From assembly GCF_030552475.1 (NCBI RefSeq), contig NZ_JAUPED010000010.1, forward strand, positions 124,001 to 188,000: DNA of 64,000 bases, read 5' to 3'. The translations under genes were made by a program, and so were the position numbers. This DNA comes from Mariniflexile sp. AS56. Lineage in GTDB: Bacteria; Bacteroidota; Bacteroidia; Flavobacteriales; Flavobacteriaceae. A model generated the notes under the pieces. It had not been told where the DNA came from, ran no database searches, and saw only the letters and a program-made list of their open reading frames with translations. Position 1 is the first letter of the stretch. Each line of letters begins with the position of its first letter. Positions 1-10,860 of this stretch are shown one piece after another.

Positions 1-2644
1 ACAATCAACCTCTATAGCACAGGCTATTCAAGGTAGAGCTGCAGGCGTTTCGGTTACAAAAAGTTCAGGTCAGCCAGGATCTACGCCTACCGTACGAATT
101 AGAGGTGTTGGTACGGTTAATGACGCAGATCCACTGTATATAGTTGATGGCGTTCCAATTAATGATATTACCAATATAAATATGGACGATGCCCAGTCGG
201 TTGAAGTATTAAAAGATGCATCTGCTACAGCTATTTATGGTTCTAGAGGAGCTAACGGAGTGGTGTTAATTACTACAAAATTAGGAAGTGAAATGAAGCC
301 AGTTATTTCTTATAAAACCTATATAGGTGTGGAAAATAGAATTGACAATTTAGAAGTTATGAATGCTGAACAATGGGCTACTACCTATAATGAAGGAAAA
401 ACAAACGATGGAGCAGCTCCTGAACCTGCTTTTGCAGATCCATCATCATTAGAATCTTATAATTGGAAGGATGCTGTGTATAGAACGGGTACTATTGAAA
501 GTCATCAATTATCGATATCTGGTGGAACTGAAAAAGCATCTTATTATGTCTCATTTGGTAACCTTTCTCAAAAAGGAATTGTAAACAATACGTCTTTTAA
601 GAGAACTAATTTTAGAGTAAACAACACATATCAAATAAAGCCTAAAATTAAAGTGGGGCACAATTTACAGTATGCAAACTCAAAAACGAATTCAGTTGCT
701 TCTTTTGGAGGGAACTCTAATTTTAAAACGGCATTTATTGGGTATGTTGTAGATCCTACATCTCCAATATATAATACAGATGGTTCACCAGCCAGACCAT
801 TATATTCTACAGAGATAAGAAACCCTGTAGGTTTAACAATATATGAGCAAACGCCTTTAGAAAAGGAAAGTTTTTTAGGGAATGTATTTATTGAAGCTGA
901 CCTTTTAGAAAATTTAACGTTTAGATCTAACTATGGTTTAGAGATTAATAATGGAAAGGTAGATAATTTTCAACCCGCGTACTTTATTTCTGCAGAACAA
1001 AATAGACCTGTAAATATCTATAATTTATTAAGGTCTGAAAGTAGAGTGAATGTTTGGTCTAATACCTTAAATTATAATATAGCATTTAAGGAAAAACATA
1101 GTATCAATGCTTTGTTGGGGCATGAGTTGCAAAAATCAGATTTTAACAATGTTTTAGCCTCCAGAAGTGGAATTCCAGATGGTGTAGAAAACCCTACCTT
1201 AGGAGCAGGAGCGGTAGATTCGTCAACAAATAATGGGAATATTGCGAGTTCATCATTATTGTCTTTTTTTGGTAGATTAAATTATAATTATGACGAAAGA
1301 TATTTATTTACAGGTACTTACAGGTTAGATGGTTCTTCAAGATTTGGCAAAAACAACAAATACGCTCAATTTCCATCGTTAGCCTTGGCGTGGAATGTTC
1401 ATAAAGAAGGTTTTTACAATATTGATGCGATTAATCAATTAAAGTTCCGTGTCGGATGGGGGGAAACAGGAAACCAAAATATACCAAACTCTGCTATCTT
1501 CAGTACGTTGAGCACTAGCCAAAATTATTTATTGGGCAACGATGAAACAACAGTGGTTGGTTTGGCTCCATTAAGGCCAGGTAATCAAGATTTAAAATGG
1601 GAAACTACAACTACCACAAACATTGGCTTGGATTTAGCGTTGTTAAATAATTCTATTACGTTTACGGCAGATTATTTTGTGAAAACAACTTCTGATATGT
1701 TGTTGGAATCTCCCATATTACAAACATCTGGATATGGTTTAAACCCAACAGTAAATGCCGGAGAGATTGAAAATAAAGGATTAGAATTCTCCTTAAATTA
1801 TAAGAAAAATATCAATGACTTTTTCTTTAGTGTTGGAGGTAATATTTCCATCATTGATAATAAAGTATTAAGTCTAGCTTCAAAAGGCAGTAATATTTCT
1901 ACAGGTTTTGCGGGTAACGGCTTTCAGGGTATTAGCAGAACTGAGGCGGGGCGCTCTATAGCATCTTTTTATGGATTGGAAGCTATCGGAATTTTTCAAA
2001 ATCAAGATGAAATTGATAATTATGCATCACTTCCAGGAACTAAACCAGGAGATGTTAAGTATAGAAATTTAAATGGAGACACTGAAATTAATGATAGTGA
2101 TAGGACATTCATTGGTTCACCGCTACCGGACTTTACTTATGGGTTTAATGTTGATATGACTTACAAACAATTTGACCTGACAATGTTTTTTCAAGGAGTT
2201 CAAGGAAATGATATTTTTAACGCTACTGGATATTTATTGGAAGGAGCCTTAGACACTAATTTGAGTACAGAATTCTTAAACAGATGGACAGGCGAGGGTA
2301 CTAGCAATTCTGTACCGAGAGCCACATTTGATGGATTTGCCAATAACAATAGGTTATCAAGCAGATTTGTTGAAGATGGATCGTATCTACGGTTGAAAAA
2401 TATTCAAATAGGTTATAATTTCCAAGATCAAATTTTGGAGAAAACATTTATTTCAAAAGCTAGGATTTATTTAGCTGGGCAGAATTTATTTACGATTACG
2501 AATTATAATGGAATGGATCCAGAACTTGGTGTAGATGAAACACAATCCCAAGAAGGGAGTAGAACATCCTTAGACTTAGGGATTGACAGAGGTAGATATC
2601 CGTCAACAAGAACGGTTTCTTTAGGATTAGATATTAACTTTTAA
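1..2644 (+). CDS. SusC-like TonB-dependent outer-membrane receptor (5' partial)
   Basis: Imports oligosaccharides across the outer membrane together with a SusD lid, powered by TonB. The reading frame is open from base 2, so the ATG at 182 is internal and the true start lies before the window. The visible N-terminal part is the end of the plug domain (TVRIRGVGT, then DPLYIVDGVP, then VEVLKDASATAIYGSRGANG, all SusC hallmarks). The rest is the 22-strand barrel, ending in the typical terminal strand VSLGLDINF. The SusD partner follows 11 bases after the stop. What is seen is a clear SusC/RagA family protein. The substrate is inferred from the neighbouring sulfatase and galactose genes and is not shown by this protein. 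Confidence 0.95.
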   Translation, partial: QSTSIAQAIQGRAAGVSVTKSSGQPGSTPTVRIRGVGTVNDADPLYIVDGVPINDITNINMDDAQSVEVLKDASATAIYGSRGANGVVLITTKLGSEMKPVISYKTYIGVENRIDNLEVMNAEQWATTYNEGKTNDGAAPEPAFADPSSLESYNWKDAVYRTGTIESHQLSISGGTEKASYYVSFGNLSQKGIVNNTSFKRTNFRVNNTYQIKPKIKVGHNLQYANSKTNSVASFGGNSNFKTAFIGYVVDPTSPIYNTDGSPARPLYSTEIRNPVGLTIYEQTPLEKESFLGNVFIEADLLENLTFRSNYGLEINNGKVDNFQPAYFISAEQNRPVNIYNLLRSESRVNVWSNTLNYNIAFKEKHSINALLGHELQKSDFNNVLASRSGIPDGVENPTLGAGAVDSSTNNGNIASSSLLSFFGRLNYNYDERYLFTGTYRLDGSSRFGKNNKYAQFPSLALAWNVHKEGFYNIDAINQLKFRVGWGETGNQNIPNSAIFSTLSTSQNYLLGNDETTVVGLAPLRPGNQDLKWETTTTTNIGLDLALLNNSITFTADYFVKTTSDMLLESPILQTSGYGLNPTVNAGEIENKGLEFSLNYKKNINDFFFSVGGNISIIDNKVLSLASKGSNISTGFAGNGFQGISRTEAGRSIASFYGLEAIGIFQNQDEIDNYASLPGTKPGDVKYRNLNGDTEINDSDRTFIGSPLPDFTYGFNVDMTYKQFDLTMFFQGVQGNDIFNATGYLLEGALDTNLSTEFLNRWTGEGTSNSVPRATFDGFANNNRLSSRFVEDGSYLRLKNIQIGYNFQDQILEKTFISKARIYLAGQNLFTITNYNGMDPELGVDETQSQEGSRTSLDLGIDRGRYPSTRTVSLGLDINF

Positions 2645-2655
2645 AAGCATTGATT

Positions 2656-4131
2656 ATGAAATTATTTAATAATATTAATAGATACATAAAGTACGGTTTT
2701 TCAATTTTAATAGTTGCCATGCTATTCGTTTCCTGTACAGACGATTTAGATTCTAAAGCTTATGGAGAGCCTGTTTTGGAAGATTTTTATAAAAATCCAG
2801 CTCAGGCAGAGCAAGCTTTAATAGCAGCGTATTCCTCTATGAGCGAAATAGCGGGTAGTGACTTTTGGGGCACTATGGGTAACGATGTTATTTTTGGTGA
2901 AATAGGTACGGACGACTTTATTAAAGGTGGACGTACGGCAGAAAACAATGCGCCACTATTTGAGAGAGACAATTGGGCAATCACAACATCAAACCCAATA
3001 ATAGAACAAATGTGGAAAATAAACTATAAAGGTATATTATTTGCTAATTTGGTTATTGAAAATGTACCAAACATTTCTTTTGAAGATGAAGTAAGAAAAA
3101 AGGAAATTTTAGCGGAAGCTCATTTTCTACGTGCTTTTTATTACTTTGATTTGGTTAACTCTTTTGGTGGCGTACCAATTATTAGTAAGCCTTTAAAAAT
3201 TGGAGAATTTAACGTTCCAAGAGCTACCAAAGAAGATTCTTATAAACTTATTGAAGATGACTTAAAAATTGCAATTGCAGATTTGCCATCAAGATTGGAT
3301 AGAGATGCTAGTTATACAGGTCGTGCTGATAAAGGAGCTGCTTTAGGAATGATGATGCGGGTGTCTTTATATCAAAATAAAATGGGGCAAGTAGAGACTT
3401 ATGGAAATCAGTTATTTGCTTTAGGTCATGAGTTAACACCAGACTATGCTACAATCTTTCAACCAGAAGGTGAGTGGAATATAGGTTCTCTTTTTGAAAT
3501 TAACTTTTCTTCAGATGCAAGTATATTAGGAACAGGAATACCAAAGCGTGTAAACCCGAACAGCAACAGAGGCGGGGGATTTGTTCAAGCAAGAGTTGAT
3601 TTGAGGAATGAATATGAGACAAATGATCCTCGATTTGGTGCTACCTTGTTTTTTAAAGATGCTCCTTATGGTACAGATTGGTATGTAAGAAAGTATGCTT
3701 GGGCCCCTTATACAAATTATGAAATACCAACAATAGGAGGTGATAACAACAGTGCAAATAATATTCGTATTATTAGACTTGCAGATGCTTATTTAATGTA
3801 TGCAGAAGCCATTTATAACACAGATCCTACAAAAGCAATTGAATATGTTAATAAGGTTAGAACAAGAGCCAGAGGCACAGCATTACCTACTGTAGTTCCT
3901 AATCTTCCTGATACATTATCAGGACAGCCTTTGTTAGATGCTATTTACCATGAAAGACGCGTAGAGCTTGCTGGTGAAGGGTTTAGATTTCACGATTTAG
4001 TAAGAACAGGAAGAGCAGAAGCTTTGTTAAGCCCTTATGGTTTCGTAAAAGGAACTCATGAACTAATGCCTTTACCTGTTGGACAAGTAACATTATCAGA
4101 AGGGGTTTTGGTTCAAAACCCAAATTACTAG
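2656..4131 (+). CDS. SusD/RagB family glycan-binding lipoprotein
   Basis: Surface lipoprotein that captures glycan and closes over the SusC channel. The preferred start is the ATG at 2656 rather than the in-frame TTG at 2650, because it gives a normal signal peptide (MKLFNNINRYIKYGFSILIV) ending in the lipobox LFVSC. The C-terminal half has the RagB/SusD landmarks LADAYLMYAEAIY, INKVRTRAR-like NKVRTRARG and YHERRVELAGEGFRFHDLVR. Length (491 aa) is normal for SusD. It forms a pair with the SusC just upstream. A 152-base gap separates it from the second SusC. Confidence 0.95.
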   Translation: MKLFNNINRYIKYGFSILIVAMLFVSCTDDLDSKAYGEPVLEDFYKNPAQAEQALIAAYSSMSEIAGSDFWGTMGNDVIFGEIGTDDFIKGGRTAENNAPLFERDNWAITTSNPIIEQMWKINYKGILFANLVIENVPNISFEDEVRKKEILAEAHFLRAFYYFDLVNSFGGVPIISKPLKIGEFNVPRATKEDSYKLIEDDLKIAIADLPSRLDRDASYTGRADKGAALGMMMRVSLYQNKMGQVETYGNQLFALGHELTPDYATIFQPEGEWNIGSLFEINFSSDASILGTGIPKRVNPNSNRGGGFVQARVDLRNEYETNDPRFGATLFFKDAPYGTDWYVRKYAWAPYTNYEIPTIGGDNNSANNIRIIRLADAYLMYAEAIYNTDPTKAIEYVNKVRTRARGTALPTVVPNLPDTLSGQPLLDAIYHERRVELAGEGFRFHDLVRTGRAEALLSPYGFVKGTHELMPLPVGQVTLSEGVLVQNPNY

Positions 4132-4283
4132 CTAAAAAATATGTTTAGGGTTTATGGCGTTTTTTTTTCGTGCTAAAACCAAATTAACTAAACTGAACAA
4201 TTTACTGATTTGAAAAAAAATAATTATTGATAAAATCTTAATAATTAGACTTAAAACTAAATTACTAACAAAATTTTAAACAA

Positions 4284-7200
4284 ATGAAACTAAACAAATT
4301 AAAGACAAAAAAAAGGTTGCTAAGTCATTATGTACTTATGCTATTTTTTACGCTCTTTTGTACTACTGTAACGGTTCATGCGCAAAATTCTGAGATTACA
4401 GGAGTTGTTACAGGTGTAGATGATGGCATGCCAATCCCTGGTGCTACTGTATTAAAAGTTGGCGCTAAAACGGGTGCCGTAACAAATTTTGATGGCGAAT
4501 ATTCCATAAATGCTAAAATAGGAGATGTTCTTCAATTTAGTTATTTGGGGATGGTGCCTCAAACAGTAATTGTTACTCAAGCCAAATTAAATGTTAAATT
4601 ACAATCGGATCTTCAGGATTTAGACGAGGTTGTGGTAGTTGGATATGGTACTGTTAAGAAAAAAGAAATTACAGGAGCAGTAGCTCAGCTAAAAAACGAT
4701 GATATTGAGCAGTTTGTTACATCGGATTTGGCTTCTTCAATGCAAGGGCAAATTGCAGGTGTTAGTATATCTGCAAGTTCAGGAGAACCTGGAGAGGCTT
4801 CTGATATTCAGATTAGAGGTATAACTTCATTAAGCGGTTCAAACACACCTCTTTTTGTCGTTAATGGTATCCCACAAATTGGAGATCCTGGTTTGAGTTC
4901 AAACGAAATTGAAACTATTGATGTTCTAAAAGATGCGGCATCTACTGCCGTGTATGGAGCCCGAGGAGCTGCTGGTGTTATTTTGATAACAACAAAACAA
5001 GGCGTAGCAGGTCAAATGAAAGTTGATTTTAATTATACTTTTGGACTTCAAACTTTAGGGGATGGAACTCCTTTAATGAATACTAGAGATAATTTATTTT
5101 ACGAAACTAACAGAAATGAACATTCAAATGTGTCTTTTGTGCCCCTTATAGAAAGATACCCAGAATGGATCAATAACGATAACACATTTGATGATTATGT
5201 GTTAAATAGAAATGCAGAAGTAAAAACATATAATTTAATTGTTTCTGGTGGTGCAGATAAAATTACATATAGCATTGTAGCTGGTTTGTTTGACCAAGAT
5301 GGTTCTATAATTAATTCAAATTTTAAAAGATATAATGGTCGAGCTTCTACTACTTATACAACAGATAATTGGAACATTGAAGGTAGTTTGGCTTTTACTC
5401 TAGAAAACAGAAAAAGATCCAGTGAAGGACTTATTGTTTTGGCTAGTAGGTACAGACCTTATTTTCCGCTAATTGATCCGAGTGAAGATCAGAGTGATAT
5501 CATTGATAATGGTGGGATAAGAACGCCGTCGGTAGCTTTAAATGAAGCGCTTAGACGGCAAGACAATAGTAATAGCGATAGAATTAATGCGAGTTTAAAG
5601 TTAGATAGAAAATTATCAGAATCTTTAAACTTTATAACAAGGGTAGGAACATCGATTTCCAATGATCTTCGAAAATTATTCAGACCAGCTTTTGTGCTTT
5701 ATGATATTGAACAGGACATAACCGAAGTTGACAACACAAGAAATGGCGTAGCTAATATATCATCTAGAACTACCAAATTCAGTTGGGATGCAAGCTTAAA
5801 TTTCAAAAAACAGTTTGGAGATCATAATTTAGCGGCTACAGGTATTATAGCCTTAGAAGAGGACAGTTACGAAGCTTTTGATGCTTCTATCCAAGGCGTT
5901 ACAAATAATAACATTTTTGTTTTGGATATTGGATCTGTAAACCCAGCAGTTAATAGCGGGTTTAACCCAATACTACCATCTAATACCGATAATTACAATA
6001 AAAAAACGGTGGGTACATTAGCTAGATTGCAATATAATTATAAAGGTAGGTACTTACTTTCTGGACTAGTAAGGTATGATGGGTCTTCAAGGTTTGGAAA
6101 GGAATATCGTTGGGGAACATTTCCATCTGTGTCAGCTGCTTGGAATATTTCTGATGAGCCATTTTGGAAGCCAATAAAATCTACTGTAAACAACTTTAAA
6201 TTAAGACTTAGCCACGGTACAGTGGGCAACGATAGTTTTAGTGATTATGAATTTGCCAGTACCATCTCGAATCAGTTTAGTAATTATCTTTTTGATGAAA
6301 ATGATGCGGAGGAATCTTTCGGAGCTGCAATATTGTCCTATGCTAACAGCAATGTAAAATGGGAAACTTCAGTTTCAAATAACGTAGGTTTAGATATTTC
6401 TTTCTTGAAAAACAAATTTAGGGTTACTGCAGATTATTATATAACTAAAAAAAGAGACATGCTGTTTCCAATAACCTTACCCGGTTCTGCTGGAGCAATT
6501 TACGATAATCAATTGACGTTAAATGTTGGAGACATGGAGAATAAGGGTGCTGAACTAGCTATTAATTATCGTGCTAATATTGGTAAAAGCAAACTTAGTA
6601 TCGGTACTACGTTTACAACAAACGAGAATAAAATTACCAGAATACAAGAAGGTGTAGGTTTTATACCTAACCAAGGTAGATTGGTGAATGGGGACAATTA
6701 TATTACGGCGCTTGTACAAGGTTATGAAGCTGGCGCTTTTTGGTTGTACGAAACCAATGGTGTTGTGCAAACAGATGAACAATTAGCAGCATATACTGCA
6801 CTAGAAAACAGAGAAACTGCACAAAAAGGAGACTTAATGTATGTTGATACAAATGATGATGGAAAAATTACCGACGCAGATAGAAGTTATAAAGGCAGTG
6901 GTTTACCCGATTTTGAATATGGTCTAAATTTAAATTGGAATATAGGTAGTTTTGATTTATCCATGAATTGGTTCGGCACTGTAGGATCTGAAATTTTGAA
7001 CGGGAATAAGGCAGACACTTATAATTTTGAACGACATCAGGATTTGGTTAATATGTGGACACCCAATAATCCTACTTCACAAATTCCTTTATTCAGAGGT
7101 GCTGGAAACGATCATCCTAACTACTCTGGTACCACCGATTTTTGGTTGGAAAACGGGGATTACTTACGTCTTAAACAAATTACACTAGGTTATTCATTGC

Positions 7201-7394
7201 CGAAAGACACTATGAGTAATTTAGGTGTGACTAATTTTAGATTATTTCTATCAGCACAAAATGCTTTAACCTTTACAAAGTATTCTGGTTACGACCCAGA
7301 AATAGGAGGAGGTAATGTTGCAAGACGAGGTATAGACTCTTCTAGATACCCTATTGCTGCGTTATATAGTTTAGGATTTAAAATCGATTTTTAA
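4284..7394 (+). CDS. SusC-like TonB-dependent receptor, full length
   Basis: Outer-membrane active transporter for oligosaccharides. It has a signal peptide ending near TVHAQ, then a CarboxypepD_reg-like domain (about residues 38-105, beginning ITGVVTGVDDGMPIPGATV), a TonB-box-like stretch (DEVVVVGYGTVKKKE, about 112-126), the plug (IQIRGITSLSG and TIDVLKDAASTAVYGARGAA) and a barrel ending SLGFKIDF. At 1036 aa it is complete. It is clearly distinct in sequence from the first SusC, so the locus has two different SusCD pairs rather than a recent duplication. The second SusD begins 11 bases after the stop. Confidence 0.96.
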   Translation: MKLNKLKTKKRLLSHYVLMLFFTLFCTTVTVHAQNSEITGVVTGVDDGMPIPGATVLKVGAKTGAVTNFDGEYSINAKIGDVLQFSYLGMVPQTVIVTQAKLNVKLQSDLQDLDEVVVVGYGTVKKKEITGAVAQLKNDDIEQFVTSDLASSMQGQIAGVSISASSGEPGEASDIQIRGITSLSGSNTPLFVVNGIPQIGDPGLSSNEIETIDVLKDAASTAVYGARGAAGVILITTKQGVAGQMKVDFNYTFGLQTLGDGTPLMNTRDNLFYETNRNEHSNVSFVPLIERYPEWINNDNTFDDYVLNRNAEVKTYNLIVSGGADKITYSIVAGLFDQDGSIINSNFKRYNGRASTTYTTDNWNIEGSLAFTLENRKRSSEGLIVLASRYRPYFPLIDPSEDQSDIIDNGGIRTPSVALNEALRRQDNSNSDRINASLKLDRKLSESLNFITRVGTSISNDLRKLFRPAFVLYDIEQDITEVDNTRNGVANISSRTTKFSWDASLNFKKQFGDHNLAATGIIALEEDSYEAFDASIQGVTNNNIFVLDIGSVNPAVNSGFNPILPSNTDNYNKKTVGTLARLQYNYKGRYLLSGLVRYDGSSRFGKEYRWGTFPSVSAAWNISDEPFWKPIKSTVNNFKLRLSHGTVGNDSFSDYEFASTISNQFSNYLFDENDAEESFGAAILSYANSNVKWETSVSNNVGLDISFLKNKFRVTADYYITKKRDMLFPITLPGSAGAIYDNQLTLNVGDMENKGAELAINYRANIGKSKLSIGTTFTTNENKITRIQEGVGFIPNQGRLVNGDNYITALVQGYEAGAFWLYETNGVVQTDEQLAAYTALENRETAQKGDLMYVDTNDDGKITDADRSYKGSGLPDFEYGLNLNWNIGSFDLSMNWFGTVGSEILNGNKADTYNFERHQDLVNMWTPNNPTSQIPLFRGAGNDHPNYSGTTDFWLENGDYLRLKQITLGYSLPKDTMSNLGVTNFRLFLSAQNALTFTKYSGYDPEIGGGNVARRGIDSSRYPIAALYSLGFKIDF

Positions 7395-7405
7395 AATAAA
7401 ACAAA

Positions 7406-9157
7406 ATGGATATGAAAAAATATTTAATATTAACAACAGTATTGTTCGTAATGTTTGGAACATTGCTTTCATGCGACGATTATTTGGAGGAAACAAACCC
7501 CAACCAAATATCATCAGATATTTATTGGTCAACTCTTGACGAGTCTAATGCCAATTTAACCTCAGTATATAATGGTATGCTTAATGAGTTTTTAATTAAT
7601 GCCCGAGTAGAGGCTTGGAGATCGGATGAGGGATATGCTGGACAACGAATAAGTAACTCAGGGATACCGAATATAGACGCAGGTGCTTTAAATTGGTATA
7701 ACCAACAAATAGATGAAAACACATTGGAAGTTGGCAAAAGATGGGATGCTTTGTACAATGTTATTTTTAGAGCGAATCAGGTTATCCAAGGATTAAACGG
7801 AATGACTGATGATTTAAAAAGCCAAGAAAAATGGACAGAACAAATGGGGCAAGCTCGATTTTTCAGAGGCTTAGCACACTTTTATCTACATTCAACTTAC
7901 AACCAAGGAAGAATTATAATTCGCGAAAAAAATCCAGTAGCAGCTTCTGATTTTCCTAAAGCAGTTTCAGAATCTGATGATGTCATTAAATTCTTCAGGA
8001 CAGATTTAGAATATGCGTATACCAACCTACCAGGTCAATTAGAGCCTAAAACCCGAGTAGATGCAGGTACCGCAGGAACCATTTTAGGAATGAGTTACCT
8101 TTACGAAAATGATTTCCAAACAGCAAAAACTTATTTTAATGATATCATTAACAATGTAAATAAAGATTATGGGTATCAACTAGAACAAGATGCCAGTATC
8201 ATGTTTACCAGAGCTGGCGATTATAATTCGGAATCTATCTTTGAAATTAATTACAGTCTCCTTATACCACAAAACACTAATTTTTTCGAATATGATTATT
8301 TAACAAGAAGTGCAAGATATTCAGCTCCAGGTTCAGCTGGAGGTTCTAGTACTTTAGAAGCCTTTACTCCCGCTACATGGTTGGTTCATGCCTATTCTAC
8401 AGATGAATTGGACGAAACAGATCCAAGGAATACGGTTACAAATCACGTTGGCGTTAAAAGATTAAGAAAAGTTTCTTTAAGGGCATCAGCAATGGTAGCC
8501 GTAGTAAACGATGAAGATACACCATACTACGGAGCCATATCAGCACCTATACTACATAATTTCAGAAATCTAGGATTGTTTGGATATTTCAAAAAATACA
8601 CAAATCATGATATTACAAATAACGAAGGTAATTTAGGGACAAATAGCTGGCAGTCTCCTAAAAACGTGATTGTAAACAGGTTATCTGGCGTATATTTAAT
8701 GATGGCAGAATGCTTAAATGAAACTGGAGATGCTGAAGGCGCATTATTTCATATCAATAAAGTTCGCGACAGATGGGCATTAAAAGATTTATCATCTACA
8801 GATTATGATTCTAAAGAAAAAATAAGAGAACGTTTACAATTTTACGAATACCCAATGGAATTATCGGTAGAGGGGTTTTCAACACGAAACATAGATTTGC
8901 GTAGATGGGGAATAGCCAAACAACGTTATACAGATTTAAGTGAAGCAGAATATTATGCAACAGATTATGACTATACTGATGAGGAAGGTAATCAAGCAAC
9001 AAGACCCGATTGTTTGGTCAGAGCAGGTGTAAGTCCTAACCCAAGTGAAGACATTCAAATAGTTCCTGAATTTTCTATTACTGCCCAAAATTATAAAGAT
9101 GGCTACTTGCCAATACCGGTTAGCGAAGTCATTAATAACCCACTGGTTTCTAATTAA
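7406..9157 (+). CDS. SusD/RagB family glycan-binding lipoprotein (second pair)
   Basis: Partner of the full-length SusC. The ATGs at 7406 and 7412 are both plausible starts. The N-terminus MKKYLILTTVLFVMFGT leads into the lipobox LLSCDDY. SusD features include FFRGLAHFYLHSTYNQGR-type TPR helices near residues 150-170 and, in the C-terminal third, GVYLMMAECLNETGD, NKVRDRW and ELSVEGFSTRNIDLRRWG. At 583 aa it is longer than the first SusD. The next lipoprotein gene follows at 17 bases, so the three genes are probably co-transcribed. Confidence 0.95.
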   Translation: MDMKKYLILTTVLFVMFGTLLSCDDYLEETNPNQISSDIYWSTLDESNANLTSVYNGMLNEFLINARVEAWRSDEGYAGQRISNSGIPNIDAGALNWYNQQIDENTLEVGKRWDALYNVIFRANQVIQGLNGMTDDLKSQEKWTEQMGQARFFRGLAHFYLHSTYNQGRIIIREKNPVAASDFPKAVSESDDVIKFFRTDLEYAYTNLPGQLEPKTRVDAGTAGTILGMSYLYENDFQTAKTYFNDIINNVNKDYGYQLEQDASIMFTRAGDYNSESIFEINYSLLIPQNTNFFEYDYLTRSARYSAPGSAGGSSTLEAFTPATWLVHAYSTDELDETDPRNTVTNHVGVKRLRKVSLRASAMVAVVNDEDTPYYGAISAPILHNFRNLGLFGYFKKYTNHDITNNEGNLGTNSWQSPKNVIVNRLSGVYLMMAECLNETGDAEGALFHINKVRDRWALKDLSSTDYDSKEKIRERLQFYEYPMELSVEGFSTRNIDLRRWGIAKQRYTDLSEAEYYATDYDYTDEEGNQATRPDCLVRAGVSPNPSEDIQIVPEFSITAQNYKDGYLPIPVSEVINNPLVSN

Positions 9158-9174
9158 TTTTTAAAAGAAAAAAG

Positions 9175-10836
9175 ATGAAAAAAATATTAATATTAACAGG
9201 TATAATACTTGCTTCTTTACTGAGTTGTAACGAAGATGACTATGAGGCCCCTTATGGCGATTATTCTAGCTTTAATTGGTTGACAACAGAAAATTCTGAG
9301 GAAACCGATTACGTTATTCCCATTAATGGATTTATCGGGTTTTATGATCTTTCTAATAATCCTCTCAGTAATTCGTGGGAAATACCAGAAGGTACCAGTT
9401 TTTTAAATAATAAATTCACTTCTGGTGCTAATGGGTATTCAGAATTTATAACATCAAACGGACCCTCTAGTTCAAGTCAAAAACAAGCCAATATACTGTT
9501 TACAACACCAGGAATTAAAGAAATTGTACTTAACAGCACCTTTAAAGATTCAGTTACGGATGGGGTGTTTTTAGATGGCGTTTGGAAAGTTGAAAAAAAG
9601 TTTACCGTTGATGTTTTTGCAGACATAAACCCAGCATTTAAAGTGCTAAAAGGGGGTGTAGAAATTCTTAGTATCACTGAAAATGACATGCCACTTGCCG
9701 GAAATTCTGCCTCTTGGCCAACCGTTTCGATTGAAGCAGGAGAAGAACTTACCTTTGTCGATTTAACAACTGTTGGTCGTCCAGATACAAGAACATGGAC
9801 CTTTAATGGCGGTAATAAAGCAAGTACAAATACCGAAACAGCTGTGGTTGGTTACTTTGCTTTAGGAACCTTTAAAGCAGGAAGCTTAACGGTAAAGAGA
9901 AATAATTCTGCCACAAAACCAGCAGGAGAAACGGTAAAACTCATTCCACTTAATATTCAAGTGGTACCATCGTCTCAACCATTTGTACAAGTTGGTCAAA
10001 TAAACGAAAATGCATCCGAAGTCATCTCTTTTAAAGTGAGTGGTCAAGTTCAAACACTGTCTGGACAAGAAGGAAACTTTGCGGTTCATGTTACTAATGC
10101 AACTGCTGGTTTTGATAAAAATATTGCGGTAGTTTCTGCAAAAATCAATAGTTCCGATTTAACCCAAATTGATCTTACTTTGGGAGAACCAATTTTTAAC
10201 TCAGATATTGTTACTGTTCAATACACAGCGGGTAACATTGTTTCTGTAGATACTAGGGTGCTTGAAAGCTTTGGACCTGTGAATGTAGGCATGCATTTTG
10301 AAGGCGCCATGAATGTTGCAGGATTTACTGGATATGAACAGGAATGGGGTGGATCTGGAAATCAATTTAGAAAGGCAAATACAGAAGGTTATTTTGCTCA
10401 GCATAATGGTACCAGTGAGGCTGGTCCGTTATATTATTGGCGAGACACTTCCTTTAAAAAGGAAGGAAACAGCTCTATGAAATTTGAAACAGATGCCTCG
10501 GGTATCCCTTCGCTTGCTAGGTTACAAGGCAGTAGTTTTAGTTCCTTAAGTCCGGTTACTGCGGGGTCTTACATACCAGCTGTTTGGATTTATTTAGACA
10601 GTGGTAATACCATGTCTTCAATTCAATATAATTTCACTACAGATGCATCTTTTGTATTTGACATTTCGACCACAACTAGAGGTCAATGGGTTAGGTTAAA
10701 ACTTCCAGTAGTAACCTTGCCAGATATTAATTCAGGTAGACTTGATTTAAATATTAGTAATAGTGGTCAGGCTGATGCCAGAGTCCAAAAACTTTGGTTA
10801 GATAGTTTTGATTTGTTAATCATTGAAACAAGATGA
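9175..10836 (+). CDS. Surface lipoprotein, probable glycan-binding protein of the locus
   Basis: The N-terminus is a lipoprotein signal (MKKILILTGIILASLLSCNE, Cys at residue 18). The body is beta-rich. Two PKD/Ig-like stretches can be seen, the second around VGRPDTRTWTFNGGNK (about residues 200-215). The last 170 residues, with YYWRDTSFKKEGNSSMKFET and an aromatic-rich beta pattern, resemble a carbohydrate-binding jelly roll. No catalytic motif is visible. Position directly after SusCD is where surface glycan-binding proteins (SusE/F-like SGBPs) are usually encoded. The role is inferred from position and architecture and not from recognised homology. A terminator follows the gene. Confidence 0.75.
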   Translation: MKKILILTGIILASLLSCNEDDYEAPYGDYSSFNWLTTENSEETDYVIPINGFIGFYDLSNNPLSNSWEIPEGTSFLNNKFTSGANGYSEFITSNGPSSSSQKQANILFTTPGIKEIVLNSTFKDSVTDGVFLDGVWKVEKKFTVDVFADINPAFKVLKGGVEILSITENDMPLAGNSASWPTVSIEAGEELTFVDLTTVGRPDTRTWTFNGGNKASTNTETAVVGYFALGTFKAGSLTVKRNNSATKPAGETVKLIPLNIQVVPSSQPFVQVGQINENASEVISFKVSGQVQTLSGQEGNFAVHVTNATAGFDKNIAVVSAKINSSDLTQIDLTLGEPIFNSDIVTVQYTAGNIVSVDTRVLESFGPVNVGMHFEGAMNVAGFTGYEQEWGGSGNQFRKANTEGYFAQHNGTSEAGPLYYWRDTSFKKEGNSSMKFETDASGIPSLARLQGSSFSSLSPVTAGSYIPAVWIYLDSGNTMSSIQYNFTTDASFVFDISTTTRGQWVRLKLPVVTLPDINSGRLDLNISNSGQADARVQKLWLDSFDLLIIETR

Positions 10837-10860
10837 TATTAGAATATATGATATAAATGT

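Noticed and set aside
182-2644. SusC start at the ATG at 182
   Set aside because: The frame is open to the left edge and encodes plug-domain sequence, so this ATG is internal and the gene is cut by the window.
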